Shown: positions 1 through 10,438, numbered from the stretch's first letter. The stretch is 64,000 nucleotides of DNA from Leptospira bouyouniensis (GCF_004769525.1 NZ_RQFT01000008.1:124001-188000); one strand, 5' to 3'. Notes: generated by a model not told the origin, from the letters alone. Made by a program: numbers and translations.

Positions 1-856
1 GAGTTTTAGTTCCATGTAAAAATCCAGTTTTCCCATATGTTAACGTCGCAGAGTGTTCACCTGGTTTTGGACCAAGCCCACCTGCTTCCGCACCATATAT
101 AGCAACATGTTTGTCTTTCAAAAATGCATGAAACATCCCAATTGCATTCGATCCACCACCCACACAGGCAACGATTGCATGGGGGAGTTTATGATTTTGT
201 TTTTTGAATTGAGACTTTGCTTCCTTACCAATGATAGATTGTAAATCTCTCACGATTGTCGGGAAAGGATGAGGTCCAATAGCAGATCCGACGATATAAT
301 GAGTTGTGGAAACATTCAATGCCCAATCTCGCATAGCTTCACTTGTTGCTTCTTTGAGTGTGGCTTCACCGGCAGTAACTGGTAAAATTTTGGCACCTAA
401 CATCTCTATTTTTTTAGCATTGAGATTTTGTCTTTCAACATCCACCGCTCCCATATAAACAACGGTTTCCATTCCAAACATAGCACCAACGGTCGCAGTG
501 GCGAGTCCATGTTGACCTGCACCAGTTTCAGCAATAATTCTTTTTTTGCCCATAAACTTAGCAATTAATGCCTGTCCGATGGCATTATTGATTTTATGTG
601 CACCTGTATGATTTAAATCTTCTCTTTTGAGCCAAATTCGAGCACCTCCCCAATGTTTGGTGAGACGTTCTGCATATGTTAAAGGACTAGGTCTTCCGAC
701 ATAGTTTTGTAAGTAAAACTCTAATTCTTTTTTGAACTTTTTACTTTTCTTTAACTTTTGATAGGTGGATTCAAGCTCTTCTAGAGCCTCGGTTAGAATT
801 TCTGGTGAGTATCTGCCACCAAATTCTCCAAAATATCCAGGTTGGTTTTTGCCCAT
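1..856 (-). CDS. trpB: Tryptophan synthase beta chain (C-terminus cut by window edge)
   Basis: Converts indole plus L-serine to L-tryptophan with PLP, in complex with TrpA in the cytoplasm. About 285 of the usual ~400 residues are visible. The start reads MGKNQPGYFGEFGGRYSPE, typical of TrpB. The PLP lysine lies in HTGAHKINNAIGQ and the phosphate-binding glycine loop in GGGSNAIGMF, followed by a typical AEAGG segment. The ATG at 854-856 is chosen because it gives the standard family N-terminus; there is no strong Shine-Dalgarno. It lies 195 bp downstream of proS on the same strand, so it may be the last gene of the superoperon or have its own promoter. The 3' end is outside the window. Confidence 0.95.
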   Translation of the reverse strand, partial: MGKNQPGYFGEFGGRYSPEILTEALEELESTYQKLKKSKKFKKELEFYLQNYVGRPSPLTYAERLTKHWGGARIWLKREDLNHTGAHKINNAIGQALIAKFMGKKRIIAETGAGQHGLATATVGAMFGMETVVYMGAVDVERQNLNAKKIEMLGAKILPVTAGEATLKEATSEAMRDWALNVSTTHYIVGSAIGPHPFPTIVRDLQSIIGKEAKSQFKKQNHKLPHAIVACVGGGSNAIGMFHAFLKDKHVAIYGAEAGGLGPKPGEHSATLTYGKTGFLHGTKT

Positions 857-950
857 ATGTCCCAAGATAGAGAGATAGGCGAATATGAAAACTGCTTCTT
901 GTGGGGAAAGTGGGGGATTTTTTGGTAGATTTCCCCGCCCGTATCGAACT

Positions 951-968
951 GGGTGGGGTTATCCACCC
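951..968. other. Short hairpin in the proS-trpB gap
   Basis: GGGTGG at 951-956 and CCACCC at 963-968 form a perfect 6-bp GC-rich stem with a 6-nt loop. On the minus strand it lies after proS and before trpB. It lacks a following T-run, so it is a weak terminator candidate at best. It could also be a trpB leader structure. The rest of the 195-bp gap shows nothing recognisable. Confidence 0.3.
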
Positions 969-1051
969 GCCACCCAATGACCTCTGTTTATCACATCACT
1001 TGATTTTATCTACTAGTTCTTATGAACTTAAAAAAAATTCTGAAACAAAGT

Positions 1052-2812
1052 TCATGTTCCCGCACTCAAAACATCTTTTTGGATCGTCTCTTCCAGTTGG
1101 GAGATTCTCGATTTTAGATTGGATACCAAATTTTCATTTGACATAAATGGAACTGTTTCTTCCACCATGGACTTACGGTCGAGAATCGTGATTTCATTTT
1201 TTTCTAAAAACCCTTTCCCTAAGGTGATTCGAATGGGAAATCCAATGAGTTCTGAATCCTTAAATTTAAACCCAGGGCCAAGGTCACGGTCATCCCAAAG
1301 CACTTCAATGCCAGCTGTCACAAGTGCTTTGTATATCGATTCGATTTTTGCAATATCTTCCGGATTTTTTGCGATGCTCACCAAACAAACAGTAAATGGA
1401 GCAATGGAGACGGGCCAATAAATTCCTTTTTCATCATTACATTGTTCTATCACTGTAGCCATACATCGGTTCACACCAATCCCATAACAACCCATAGTCG
1501 TCGTCGTAGCTTTTCCTTTATCATTGAGAACCGTGATGTCAAATGCTTTGGAATATTTTTGGCCTAGTTTGAAAATATGCCCTACTTCAATTCCCTTTTC
1601 CGCAATTAGCCCTGACCCACACGATGGACATGGGTCTCCTACTTTTGCTTGAGAGACATCAATTTTAATTACTTCATCTTCTTTAAAATATGAAGATAGT
1701 TGTACACCCGCTATGTGGTTATCTAATTCATTTGCCCCTGCTATATAGGAAAAATTCCAGTCAAGTAAGGTATCAATGTAAATTTTGAGTGATTCTGATT
1801 TAGGAAACCCTGGCCCAATAAAACCTGGAACAAGGCCAAGTTTCTCCATTTCTGCAGGACCCATAGGTCTTAGTTCATTACAACCTAAATGATTTTTTAG
1901 TTTATTTTCGTTGAGCTCACGGTCACCTTCCAAAAAAACAAGGACATATTGTCCATCAGCAACGAGTACCACTGCTTTCAAAAGATTCTCTTCTTTCGTA
2001 TTTAGAAATTCGGCGACTTCTGCAATCGATTTTTTAGCAGGAGTGTGAAGTTTGTCTTTACCAACAAACGACTGTTTTTCGTTGTTCTTTTTTGCGATGA
2101 CAGGAGTTTTTTCAATATTGCCAGAATAATGACATGATGGACAAATCGTTAATGTTTCCTCTCCAATGGGTGACACTACCATAAACTCTTCAGATGCGGA
2201 ACCACCCATATTGCCAGAATCGGCTTGCACAGGAATCGTCGTTAGTCCCATCCCTGCAAAAATCCTGCGATAAGTTTTACGCATGGTTTGGTAAGTTTTA
2301 TCTAAGGATTCATCATCCAAATGAAAGGAATAAGCATCCTTCATTGTAAATTCACGAGATCTGATCACCCCAAAACGTGGGCGAATTTCATCTCGAAATT
2401 TTGTGTGGATTTGGTAGACATTAATAGGTAAATCTTTATAAGAACGAACCATCGGTTTCACAAGCACACAAAAAGATTCTTCATGTGTAGGACCAAGACA
2501 ACTTTCATTGTCATGCCGGTCTTTTAAGCGAAACATTTCTTTTCCCATTTTATCCCAACGACCCGACTCTTTCCAAATTTCACTTGGTGTTAAGATGGGA
2601 AGTTGGAATTCCAATGCGCCTGCTGCATCCATTTCCTTTCTCACAATGCCTTCAATCTTACGTAGCACCCTTAAACCAAGTGGTAAGTATGAGTATAGTC
2701 CTGCTGCAGACTTACGAATAAGACCCGCACGCATCATCAATTTATGTGAGGCTACTACCGCATCTTGTGGGTCTTCTTTAGCAGTAGGAATTAAATAGGA
2801 ACTAGCTTTCAT
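1052..2812 (-). CDS. proS: Prolyl-tRNA synthetase, bacterial type with editing insertion
   Basis: Charges tRNA-Pro with proline in the cytoplasm. The 586 residues match the bacterial long form (~570). Class II core residues come first: TxE-type GPTHEESF near 110 and motif 2 around RPRFGVIRSREFTMKDAYSF near 145-165. A YbaK-like editing insertion occupies roughly 225-405. Class II motif 3 (GCYGIGVNR) lies near 445, then the anticodon-binding domain. Two CPxC pairs (CPSC) flank the insertion. The start ATG is preceded by AAAAGAGAA. It follows rseP by 49 bp on the same strand and is probably cotranscribed with it. Confidence 0.97.
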   Translation of the reverse strand: MKASSYLIPTAKEDPQDAVVASHKLMMRAGLIRKSAAGLYSYLPLGLRVLRKIEGIVRKEMDAAGALEFQLPILTPSEIWKESGRWDKMGKEMFRLKDRHDNESCLGPTHEESFCVLVKPMVRSYKDLPINVYQIHTKFRDEIRPRFGVIRSREFTMKDAYSFHLDDESLDKTYQTMRKTYRRIFAGMGLTTIPVQADSGNMGGSASEEFMVVSPIGEETLTICPSCHYSGNIEKTPVIAKKNNEKQSFVGKDKLHTPAKKSIAEVAEFLNTKEENLLKAVVLVADGQYVLVFLEGDRELNENKLKNHLGCNELRPMGPAEMEKLGLVPGFIGPGFPKSESLKIYIDTLLDWNFSYIAGANELDNHIAGVQLSSYFKEDEVIKIDVSQAKVGDPCPSCGSGLIAEKGIEVGHIFKLGQKYSKAFDITVLNDKGKATTTTMGCYGIGVNRCMATVIEQCNDEKGIYWPVSIAPFTVCLVSIAKNPEDIAKIESIYKALVTAGIEVLWDDRDLGPGFKFKDSELIGFPIRITLGKGFLEKNEITILDRKSMVEETVPFMSNENLVSNLKSRISQLEETIQKDVLSAGT

Positions 2813-2861
2813 TTCTCTTTTCTCATTTTTATTTTCGATCTAACAATTCTAAGTTTGATTT

Positions 2862-4568
2862 TTAAAAAATACGCATCACATCATTAAAGGAAACATAGAG
2901 CCCAAGTCCAATGAGAAAGAAAAATCCCAATCGGAAGATAGCTTCAATTGCCTTTCTAGGAAGTGGTCTTCCTGTAATCGCTTCATATGCATATAGAACA
3001 ATATGTCCACCGTCTGCCATTGGAATTGGGAGTAGATTCATCACCATTAGGGCGAGTGAAATTTTGGCAACAAAGTCAAGGTAAGTCACCCAGCCATATT
3101 CCAAACTAATCCCTGCAATTTGTACAATCCCAATCGGGCCAGATAAATTTTCCTTCGGAGACAATAACCCTGAAAAGAGCATCCCAATCCCTTTTAAAGT
3201 TGTAGAAACGTTTTCATACACTTTATTTCCAGCACCAACAAACGATGAATAAACGGTTGATTGCTTTTGTATTTTTTCTGCTTCAAATTTCATAGAAGCT
3301 CGAAACCCAAGAAGACCAATGGGTTTTAAATTCACATCAGCGAAATATTTCATATTCCCAATCCAAATTTCTTTTTTACCTGCATTGGTTTTCAAATAGG
3401 AGGTGAAAGCATCAGCTGTTTCAAACGATTGGTTTTGGATTTTTAAATTCGAAAGTCGATTTTCAATTTCCGCATCATAACTATCCAATCGAAAATAAGG
3501 GATTGCTAATTCTGGAAATTTTGGATGTTCGATGTTCCAAAATTCAAATACATTTGCGCCTAACACAGGAATTTGGATTGTTACTTTTTCTGTTGCCCAT
3601 GGAGTCAGTAGTGGGTATGTTTTACGTTCCACTTCCACAGGGATCGTTTTCCCTTGGTGTTTTCCCAGTTCTGTTTGTAATTCAGGAACCGTATGTACAT
3701 CAACACCCGCAACAGTTAGGATCATGTCTCCATCCTTCAAAAAAGAAAGAGCACGGCGCCTGAGTGACTTTTCCCTTTCTGCGACTTCATGTTGTTTGAG
3801 GAGTTCTTCAGGAATTTGTTCTTTCCGTTCTTCGATTTTCTCCTGAAAGTAGGCCGAAGATTTATCTTCTTTATCCAAAATATTTGCCATGAAATGGCTG
3901 ATTTGTTCCCCATAAGTAAAGGTCGCAACGACCCTCCTTTCCCCATACGGCATCACACCAATCGTTGGGTGTCCCCCGGCAGAATATAAATTAGGAACAA
4001 TTTCAACAGTTTTTGTTATCTCATTACGCTGGAATGTAACTTGAATGGGGTCACCAGACGTTAAACTCACATTGGTAAAGATGTCTTCAAAACTTTCTGT
4101 AGGTTTTCCATTGATGGAAAGGATTAAGTCACCAGTACGAAGACCTGCATTATACGCAGGGCTTGAAACTTTGTTTGCGTCTTCAATAAAAATGCGATTG
4201 GAAGAAGGACTATCCCCTGAAAGTTCCAAAATAAAAAGCAATAAAAAACCTAATACTAAATTGGCGAAAGGACCACCAAGTACAGGAATCATCCTTCGGA
4301 GTGGAGGTGTCGCAAGTAAATCACCTTGTTTTGGTTTTTTGTTTTTACTGTAATCATCTCCGCGAAACAATACATAACCACCCACAGGGATGGCGGTGAT
4401 TTGGTAGATGGTTTTCCCAATCCTTTTTTTCCAAATCCCTTTCCCATAACCTAACGAAAAGATACGTGCTTCCACACCTACCAATTTCCCACACAAGAGG
4501 TGCCCCAATTCATGGATAAAAATCGATACAGCTAACATGAATACAGCGCCGAGTATTAATACGATCAT
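2862..4568 (-). CDS. rseP: RseP-family site-2 zinc metalloprotease with PDZ domain(s)
   Basis: Intramembrane protease that in other bacteria cleaves anti-sigma factors and remnant signal peptides. The zinc motif HELGH is at residues 19-23 in the first membrane segment. The second metal-ligand region, NLLPIPMADGG, is near residue 510 in the C-terminal membrane part. A PDZ domain with the usual AGLRTGDLILSINGKP segment follows the first segments, and a second degenerate PDZ-like region (DMILTVAGVDVH) is further on. At 568 residues it is longer than E. coli RseP (450), the extra length being periplasmic. The start overlaps the end of dxr by 4 nt. Substrates cannot be deduced here. Confidence 0.93.
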   Translation of the reverse strand: MIVLILGAVFMLAVSIFIHELGHLLCGKLVGVEARIFSLGYGKGIWKKRIGKTIYQITAIPVGGYVLFRGDDYSKNKKPKQGDLLATPPLRRMIPVLGGPFANLVLGFLLLFILELSGDSPSSNRIFIEDANKVSSPAYNAGLRTGDLILSINGKPTESFEDIFTNVSLTSGDPIQVTFQRNEITKTVEIVPNLYSAGGHPTIGVMPYGERRVVATFTYGEQISHFMANILDKEDKSSAYFQEKIEERKEQIPEELLKQHEVAEREKSLRRRALSFLKDGDMILTVAGVDVHTVPELQTELGKHQGKTIPVEVERKTYPLLTPWATEKVTIQIPVLGANVFEFWNIEHPKFPELAIPYFRLDSYDAEIENRLSNLKIQNQSFETADAFTSYLKTNAGKKEIWIGNMKYFADVNLKPIGLLGFRASMKFEAEKIQKQSTVYSSFVGAGNKVYENVSTTLKGIGMLFSGLLSPKENLSGPIGIVQIAGISLEYGWVTYLDFVAKISLALMVMNLLPIPMADGGHIVLYAYEAITGRPLPRKAIEAIFRLGFFFLIGLGLYVSFNDVMRIF

Positions 4569-5725
4569 GTAGTCACTCCCCCTTTTAAAAATTCAGATTG
4601 GATCAAATTACGTGTTTCTTTGTCTTTTTCCAAATAACCTTCAAGGTTCTCTGGAAATTCATTTTTGACTTGGTTTAAGGCAGACTCAATGAGCCTAGGA
4701 ATCGTAGTAAAAGAAATTTTTTCATCTAAAAAAAGTGCCACTGCTTCTTCATTCGCTGCATTAAATATACAAGGTGCCACTCCACCTGCTTTTCCTGCTT
4801 GGTACGCAAGAGTCAGTCCAGGGTAACGTTTTGTATCAGGTGGAAAAAATTCCAATGTTTTCCAAGTGGATGGTTTGCGTTCAATAAGCATTTGTGGTGT
4901 TGGATTTGGATAAAATAATGAATGAGCAATGGGATACACCATATCGGGATGGCTTGTGTATTGCAAACATGCACCATCGATGGTTTCAATGATACCATGC
5001 GTCAGTGACTGTGGATGGATCACCACCTCAATCTCGTCATACGATAACCCAAAGAGAAAATGAGCTTCAATCACCTCAAGTCCCTTATTGATGAGACCTG
5101 CAGAGTCCACAGTAATTTTTGGACCCATGGACCAAGTTGGGTGATTTAATGCTTGTTTCACGGATACATGTTCCAATTCTTCTAAGGGAAGAGTTCTAAA
5201 GCTTCCCCCCGAGGCAGTGAGCGTAATTGCTCGAATATTGGATCTTTTTTCTTTTTCAATCAGTTGAAAAAGTGCATTGTGTTCGGAATCTACAGGAACC
5301 ATCAAAGTCTTGTATTTTGCCACCAAACGATTGATCAGTGGCCCGAAGGTAACAAGTGTTTCCTTATTTGCGATTGCAATTTTTTTGCCAGCTTCTATGG
5401 CAGCAATGGTAGGAAGGACTCCCCTTGCCCCAACCACAGCTGTGACAACCACACCAACTGTCGGCAATTTTACTAATTCAGTAAGATACTCATCGCCATA
5501 CAAAATTTTTGTGGATCCAAAAGAGTCACCAAATTTCCCCACTAACTTGGGATCGGTGACGCATACCAATTCTGGTGAAAACTCACCAATCAAAGTTTTG
5601 GCAACCTCCCAATTGGAGTGAACCGAAAAACTACGTAAAGAAAATTGGTCTCGGAATTGGCGAAGGACTTTTACCGTGGAAGACCCAACAGAACCTGAAA
5701 TTCCTAATACCGAGACACCTACCAT
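4565..5725 (-). CDS. dxr: 1-deoxy-D-xylulose 5-phosphate reductoisomerase
   Basis: Second step of the MEP isoprenoid pathway: DXP to 2-C-methyl-D-erythritol 4-phosphate with NADPH. The N-terminal dinucleotide-binding loop reads GISGSVGSST. The family signatures ANKETLV, PVDSEHNALFQ (metal-binding), TASGGSF and NHPTWSMGPKITVDSA are all present in order. Its 386 residues match the family. It shares a 4-nt ATGA overlap with rseP downstream and sits 31 bp after cdsA, so isoprenoid, CDP-DAG and undecaprenyl synthesis are transcribed together. Confidence 0.97.
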   Translation of the reverse strand: MVGVSVLGISGSVGSSTVKVLRQFRDQFSLRSFSVHSNWEVAKTLIGEFSPELVCVTDPKLVGKFGDSFGSTKILYGDEYLTELVKLPTVGVVVTAVVGARGVLPTIAAIEAGKKIAIANKETLVTFGPLINRLVAKYKTLMVPVDSEHNALFQLIEKEKRSNIRAITLTASGGSFRTLPLEELEHVSVKQALNHPTWSMGPKITVDSAGLINKGLEVIEAHFLFGLSYDEIEVVIHPQSLTHGIIETIDGACLQYTSHPDMVYPIAHSLFYPNPTPQMLIERKPSTWKTLEFFPPDTKRYPGLTLAYQAGKAGGVAPCIFNAANEEAVALFLDEKISFTTIPRLIESALNQVKNEFPENLEGYLEKDKETRNLIQSEFLKGGVTT

Positions 5726-5756
5726 ATATAGCTTAGACAGTTTCGAGTCTTAATAT

Positions 5757-6668
5757 TCAGACAGGGAACCCAAGGAAACCTTTGAAAAGAAAATAATAAT
5801 AAATCGCAGGCACGGTAAATAGAAGTGCATCTGCCAAATCGAGAATCCCCCCATGCCCTGGGATCAGGCTCCCTGAATCTTTGATTTTGGCATCTCGTTT
5901 CATGGCAGACTCTGCTAAATCACCCATCACTGAAATGACAGAGATCACAAAGGATAAAATGATGGTTTCTAAAATTCCAACAGGTAACTTTACGCCACTA
6001 TAATGTTCCCAAGTCACATTGAGAATTTGAGCTCCAATGACAGCTGTTAGGTTTCCTGTCACATACCCTTCCCAAGTTTTTTTCGGGGAGATTTTGAGGC
6101 CAGCTGGGTGTTTTCCAAACCAACGACCTCCAAAATAAGCACCCGCATCACTCATAAACGTAATCACAGAGACAAGAAATATATAGTAAGTTCCAAATGG
6201 AAGGGCAAGTAGTAATAAAAAATGACCAATTGGTATCGCAATGTAAATGGGACCAAGCATCGTTCCACCAACGGAGAATAATGCTCCGTCTAACGGTCGT
6301 TTCAAAATTTGTAAAATCCAAACCGTGATGGATAAAGCCACAAGTAAAAAGGGAATCGGGTGGAAACCTTCTCTCAGGATTTTGGAAAGTTCCAACACAA
6401 AACCAGGAGGGGTCACTTCAAATTGTAATCCCAAAAATTGGATGTAATACACAGTAAAAATCAAAAGGGAAAAGAGTAAGCCTGTTCCAAAAAAAGGTTT
6501 GGATTCCTCTGTTTTGCAGAACGCATATAATTCTTTGAGACCGAGGTAAATTAAAACAACACCAAAGGCATAAAATTCCAAATAATACCAGGAACTGTGA
6601 AAGATCATAAACACATATACAAAAGTTAATACAATTGCAGATAGGATACGGAGTGTTGTCTCACTCAT
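5757..6668 (-). CDS. cdsA: Phosphatidate cytidylyltransferase (CDP-DAG synthase)
   Basis: Makes CDP-diacylglycerol from phosphatidic acid and CTP in the inner membrane. The protein is polytopic (about 8 hydrophobic segments). It carries the CDS family pattern: SDAGAYFGGRWFGK with KISPKKTWEG around 170-200, then a C-terminal signature with GDLAESAMKRDAKIKD followed by PGHGGILD. The 303 residues are family length. It overlaps uppS by 4 nt (ATGA), the conserved uppS-cdsA pairing seen in many bacteria. Confidence 0.96.
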   Translation of the reverse strand: MSETTLRILSAIVLTFVYVFMIFHSSWYYLEFYAFGVVLIYLGLKELYAFCKTEESKPFFGTGLLFSLLIFTVYYIQFLGLQFEVTPPGFVLELSKILREGFHPIPFLLVALSITVWILQILKRPLDGALFSVGGTMLGPIYIAIPIGHFLLLLALPFGTYYIFLVSVITFMSDAGAYFGGRWFGKHPAGLKISPKKTWEGYVTGNLTAVIGAQILNVTWEHYSGVKLPVGILETIILSFVISVISVMGDLAESAMKRDAKIKDSGSLIPGHGGILDLADALLFTVPAIYYYFLFKGFLGFPV

Positions 6669-7378
6669 AACAAACCACCAAATTTTCGTTTTCGGGAATC
6701 AAAAAAAAGAAGAGCTTCCTCAAGTGAGGTCCTTCCAAAGTCCGGCCAAAGTGTACTCGTAAAATACATTTCTGCATATGCACTTTGCCATAATAGAAAG
6801 TTAGAAATCCTTTGTTCGCCCGCAGTTCTGATCAATAAATCTACGGGTGGCAAAGGGGATGTATACAAATATTTTTCAAATTCTTTAGGGGAAATAGCTT
6901 TGTCTAAAGATTCTTTTTTAGCCTTACGTGCCGCCATCACTCGGGAAAAACTACTTAGGATTTCTTCATGTCCACCGTAGTTCAAACAAAAGTTAGCTGT
7001 GAGCCTTTTGTTTTTTTTTGTCACAAACATAGCATGATCAATTTTAGAAAGAACGGTCTTCGAAAGTTTATTCCGTGCCCCACTATGATGTATCCGAATG
7101 CCTTTTTTGTGAATGGTATCAAGGCGTGTTTCTATAAATTCAACTAACAGACCAAAGATTGCTTGGATTTCGGTGATCGGGCGTTTCCAGTTTTCCGTGG
7201 AAAAAGCATAAAGGGAGATATTTGGGATTTTATATTCTAAGGCCACATCCAAGAGGCGATCAATTGCGTTTGCCCCTTCTCTATGACCTTCTGTTCTTTT
7301 TTTCCCTTGGTTTTCCGCCCACCTACCATTTCCGTCCATGATGACAGCAATGTGGGAAGGGATGGTATGCAACTTCAT
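6665..7378 (-). CDS. uppS: Undecaprenyl diphosphate synthase (cis-prenyltransferase)
   Basis: Condenses isopentenyl units onto farnesyl-PP to give the C55 lipid carrier for peptidoglycan and LPS. The signature HIAVIMDGNGRWA is at the N-terminus with the catalytic Asp in MDGNGRW. The C-terminal substrate-binding region reads DLLIRTAGEQRISNFLLWQS, followed by ELYF-like AEMYFTSTLWPDF. It is 237 residues, normal for the family. It starts 6 bp after frr in the frr-uppS-cdsA-dxr-rseP order conserved across bacteria. Confidence 0.97.
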   Translation of the reverse strand: MKLHTIPSHIAVIMDGNGRWAENQGKKRTEGHREGANAIDRLLDVALEYKIPNISLYAFSTENWKRPITEIQAIFGLLVEFIETRLDTIHKKGIRIHHSGARNKLSKTVLSKIDHAMFVTKKNKRLTANFCLNYGGHEEILSSFSRVMAARKAKKESLDKAISPKEFEKYLYTSPLPPVDLLIRTAGEQRISNFLLWQSAYAEMYFTSTLWPDFGRTSLEEALLFFDSRKRKFGGLL

Positions 7379-7384
7379 AGGAAA

Positions 7385-7936
7385 TTAAAGAGTAGTGATC
7401 TCTTTTTCTTTTTCCTTTTCTAAATCTCCCAATTTGGCAATATAAGAATCCGTAATTTTTTGGATTTTATCTTGGTGACCTTTCATTTCATCTTGGGACA
7501 TTTCGGATTGGTGTTTTTTCAATTCATCATTGGCATCACGGCGTATATTACGAATTGCAACTTTTTTTTCTTCTGCTTTTTGTTTGACCACTTTTGCCAA
7601 TTCTTTTCGTCTTTCGCCTGTTAGCTCAGGGATATTGATCCGAATGCTAGAACCATCGTTGTTAGGTGTAAGACCAAGGCTTGCAGCAAAAATTGCTTTT
7701 TCAATATCCTTCAACATTCCTTTTTCGAAAGGAGTGATGAGAATCACACGTGGTTCAGGGCATGCAATTTTACCTAGTTGGTTAAGTGGAGTGAGAGTTC
7801 CATAATAATCAACTCTTACGTCTTCCACCATCATAGGATTTGCTTTTCCTGTACGAATTGTACCAAAATCTTTTTTTAAGGCATCAACTGTTTTGTCCAT
7901 TTTGGACTGCATTGATTTTATAATTTCATCTACCAT
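7385..7936 (-). CDS. frr: Ribosome recycling factor
   Basis: Splits post-termination ribosomes together with EF-G. The 183 residues match the family (185). The protein is highly charged and helical, with the RRF hallmarks [10 protein letters not shown] and the C-terminal part [11 protein letters not shown]. The start ATG lies inside the end of pyrH (11-nt overlap), which fits translational coupling. Order pyrH-frr-uppS is the standard bacterial arrangement. Confidence 0.97.
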   Translation of the reverse strand: MVDEIIKSMQSKMDKTVDALKKDFGTIRTGKANPMMVEDVRVDYYGTLTPLNQLGKIACPEPRVILITPFEKGMLKDIEKAIFAASLGLTPNNDGSSIRINIPELTGERRKELAKVVKQKAEEKKVAIRNIRRDANDELKKHQSEMSQDEMKGHQDKIQKITDSYIAKLGDLEKEKEKEITTL

Positions 7937-8672
7937 CTAGAATCACTTCCTCCGAATTGGAAATCAATGTACCGATCGTTTCCCCATCGATTAGTTTTCT
8001 CAAATTACCAGCTTTAAAAATATCAAAGACTATGATGGGCATATTATTATCCATACATAAACTAAGTGCTGTTGAATCCATTACCTTTAAACGATGTTTG
8101 ATGGACTCCATAAATGAAACTTGTAAGTATCGTTTTGCACTTGGGTCTTTTTTTGGATCAGCCGTGTACACACCGTCCACTTTGGTTGCTTTCAGTATCA
8201 CTTCACATCCAACTTCAACTGCGCGTAAAGATGCAGTGGTATCTGTTGTAAAGTAAGGGTTTCCTGTTCCACCTGCAAAAATAATCACACGATTTTTTTC
8301 TAAGTGGCGGACTGCTCGCCTTCGAATATAAGGTTCGGCAACGGATTTCATTTCGATGGCAGAAAGAACTCGGGTAAACATCCCTTGTTTTTCGCATGCA
8401 TCTTGTAAGGCGAGTCCATTCATGATGGTTCCGAGCATTCCCATATAATCGGCAGTGGCACGGTCCATTCCTGATTTTGCTAAGGTTTCGCCGCGGATCA
8501 TATTCCCACCGCCAACAACCACAGCCACTTCGAGACCTAAGTCATGAACTTCTTTGATTTGTCCGGCAAGTGAGAATGTTTTGTTGGTATCAATACCAAG
8601 TTCACCCTCACCGGCGAGTGCTTCGCCGGAGATTTTAATTAGGATGCGTTTGAAACGCGGACTAGTTCCCAC
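7926..8672 (-). CDS. pyrH: UMP kinase
   Basis: Phosphorylates UMP to UDP (hexameric amino-acid-kinase fold, cytoplasmic). The 248 residues carry the N-terminal KISGEAL, the glycine-rich [11 protein letters not shown], the UMP-binding [13 protein letters not shown] and the ATP-binding [14 protein letters not shown]. The start is a GTG (8670-8672) located inside the end of tsf, because no ATG precedes the conserved lysine segment. The 11-nt overlap with tsf and another with frr imply coupled translation. Confidence 0.97.
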   Translation of the reverse strand: MGTSPRFKRILIKISGEALAGEGELGIDTNKTFSLAGQIKEVHDLGLEVAVVVGGGNMIRGETLAKSGMDRATADYMGMLGTIMNGLALQDACEKQGMFTRVLSAIEMKSVAEPYIRRRAVRHLEKNRVIIFAGGTGNPYFTTDTTASLRAVEVGCEVILKATKVDGVYTADPKKDPSAKRYLQVSFMESIKHRLKVMDSTALSLCMDNNMPIIVFDIFKAGNLRKLIDGETIGTLISNSEEVILDGR

Positions 8673-9258
8673 CTACTTGGAACCTCGAGAACCTACCAAC
8701 AGTAATGTTCTCTCCAAATTTTGCAATGGCTTCTTGGAGGAGGTCATTGATGGTTTTGGAGTTGTCACGGATTGATTTTTGGTGGATGAGACAAATCTCT
8801 TCGTAGTATTTTTTCATTTTACCTGGAAGGATTTTTTCGATTTGATCTGCTTTTTTCCCTTCTTTTTCTAGAAGAGCTTTTTGCACGTTCATTTCGTTCT
8901 CAATTTCAGACTTAGGAATAGACTCTTCACTTACATAAAGAGGGCTCATAGCTGTGATTTGTAATGCGATCTCTTTTCCAAGAGCTTCAAACGCTTCGTT
9001 ATTTGCTACGAAATCAGTTTCACAATTGAGTTCGACGAGAACTCCTGTTTTCCCTGTTCCGTGAACGTAAGCGATGACCTTACCTTCACCAGTTTCGCGA
9101 CCAGCTCGTTTTGCTGCCTTCGCTAATCCTTTTTCTCTTAAATAGGTAACTGCTTTCTCAATATCACCACCCTTTTCTTCAAGGGCTTTTTTGCAGTCCA
9201 TCATCCCCGCGCCTGTACGTTCGCGGAGGTCTTTGATTTGTTCGGAGCTAACAGCCAT
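8662..9258 (-). CDS. tsf: Elongation factor Ts (short form)
   Basis: Nucleotide exchange factor for EF-Tu. The N-terminal UBA-like domain reads [18 protein letters not shown] and the EF-Tu contact motif is CETDFVANN. At 198 residues it is the short form with one core subdomain (E. coli has 283), as known from Thermus and spirochaetes. ATG at 9256-9258 overlaps the rpsB stop by one base. Confidence 0.97.
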   Translation of the reverse strand: MAVSSEQIKDLRERTGAGMMDCKKALEEKGGDIEKAVTYLREKGLAKAAKRAGRETGEGKVIAYVHGTGKTGVLVELNCETDFVANNEAFEALGKEIALQITAMSPLYVSEESIPKSEIENEMNVQKALLEKEGKKADQIEKILPGKMKKYYEEICLIHQKSIRDNSKTINDLLQEAIAKFGENITVGRFSRFQVGGN

Positions 9259-10148
9259 TACTCTTTACCTTCTGCTGGTTTTTCTTCTGTGACTACTTCA
9301 GCTACTTTTTTTGCAGCTTCTGCATCCACTGGGATGTCTTTTGCTACTGGCGGGAGTTCATCGTCCATAATGAATTTTCCGGACTCATCATACTCACCTT
9401 GGTATTCAAGAGCAAGTTGTTCTGCGTCCATATCTTCTGCAAAATTAGTTTGGATGACTTCTCCACCTGTTCCTTCAAGAACAGCATTTGCCATAGTATC
9501 AAGGAATAAGGAAATTGCACGGATCGCATCATCGTTACCTGGAATTGGGTAATCGATTGGCTCTGGATCACAGTTTGTATCAATCACAGCAAATACTTTT
9601 AAACCAAGTTTTTTTGCTTCTTTCACTGCGATTTCTTCTTTTTTAGGATCAATCACAAAAAGAATTTCAGGAACCACTGCCATATCTTTAATTCCACCAA
9701 GAGTTTGGCGGAGTTTCTCTAATTCACGTTTGAGGGAAAGAGCTTCTTTTTTAGTTCTAGCTTCTTGTTCGAAAGAGTTGTTCTCTTCCATTTGCTCAAG
9801 TCGTTTTAAACGAGCAATTGACTTCTTTACAGTGTTCCAGTTTGTTAAAAGTCCACCTAACCAACGGTTAGATACATAGTACATACTGCACGCTTGTGCT
9901 GCTCTTTCAATGGCACCACGAGCTTGTTTTTTAGTTCCAACGAAGAGAACTTTTTTTCCTTGGCCAGTTAACTTTTTCAAAGCATCATAAGCTTCTTTTG
10001 TTTTTTGAACTGTCTTTTGGAGGTCGATGATGTGGATCCCGTTACGAGCTGTATAAACATACGGACTCATTTTTGGGTTCCAACGACGTGTTTGGTGACC
10101 GAAGTGTACGCCTGCTTCTAGCAGACTTTTCATGGAAATTACTGACAT
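9258..10148 (-). CDS. rpsB: 30S ribosomal protein S2
   Basis: Small-subunit protein S2. The N-terminus [27 protein letters not shown] is diagnostic, as are [14 protein letters not shown] and a C-terminal [11 protein letters not shown]. At 296 residues it is longer than E. coli S2 (241). The extra ~55 residues form an acidic tail ([11 protein letters not shown] at the end), an extension seen in several phyla. It heads the translation block and lies 2 bp after the DUF4321 gene. Confidence 0.97.
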   Translation of the reverse strand: MSVISMKSLLEAGVHFGHQTRRWNPKMSPYVYTARNGIHIIDLQKTVQKTKEAYDALKKLTGQGKKVLFVGTKKQARGAIERAAQACSMYYVSNRWLGGLLTNWNTVKKSIARLKRLEQMEENNSFEQEARTKKEALSLKRELEKLRQTLGGIKDMAVVPEILFVIDPKKEEIAVKEAKKLGLKVFAVIDTNCDPEPIDYPIPGNDDAIRAISLFLDTMANAVLEGTGGEVIQTNFAEDMDAEQLALEYQGEYDESGKFIMDDELPPVAKDIPVDAEAAKKVAEVVTEEKPAEGKE

Positions 10149-10150
10149 AC

Positions 10151-10384
10151 TTACCCCTTTTTTAGTGCGAGATATCCAGACGCTACAAGACCAACGATAC
10201 TTGCAGGGGTTAGCTGGAACTCGACTTTAATTATATAAAGCTCAAAAGATACCGGTGAATCGAACAAAAACCGTGAAAGAGTGTTTGTGCCAAAGAGCCT
10301 ATCTAAGACAACTCCAGCCACAGCTCCCGCCATTAGTCCCAAAAAAAGCACCAAAAGTAGGTTCCCTATCTGGGTTTTGTTCAT
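10151..10384 (-). CDS. Small DUF4321-type membrane protein
   Basis: 77 residues with two hydrophobic segments: residues 8-28 ([19 protein letters not shown]) and 57-74 near the C-terminus. A short loop between them holds the RLFG...[10 protein letters not shown] part. The pattern resembles the DUF4321 family of small inner-membrane proteins of unknown function. AAAGGTG lies upstream of the ATG. It is 2 bp from rpsB, so it is cotranscribed with the ribosomal genes. Function unknown. Confidence 0.75.
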   Translation of the reverse strand: MNKTQIGNLLLVLFLGLMAGAVAGVVLDRLFGTNTLSRFLFDSPVSFELYIIKVEFQLTPASIVGLVASGYLALKKG

Positions 10385-10438
10385 CCAAAAGCACCTTTCT
10401 AAAGCTTTCCTGTCAGAATTTGGAATTTGGGCAGATTG

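Noticed and set aside
951..968. GC-rich hairpin as trp attenuator
   Set aside because: No leader peptide with Trp codons and no competing stem found; kept only as a generic hairpin.
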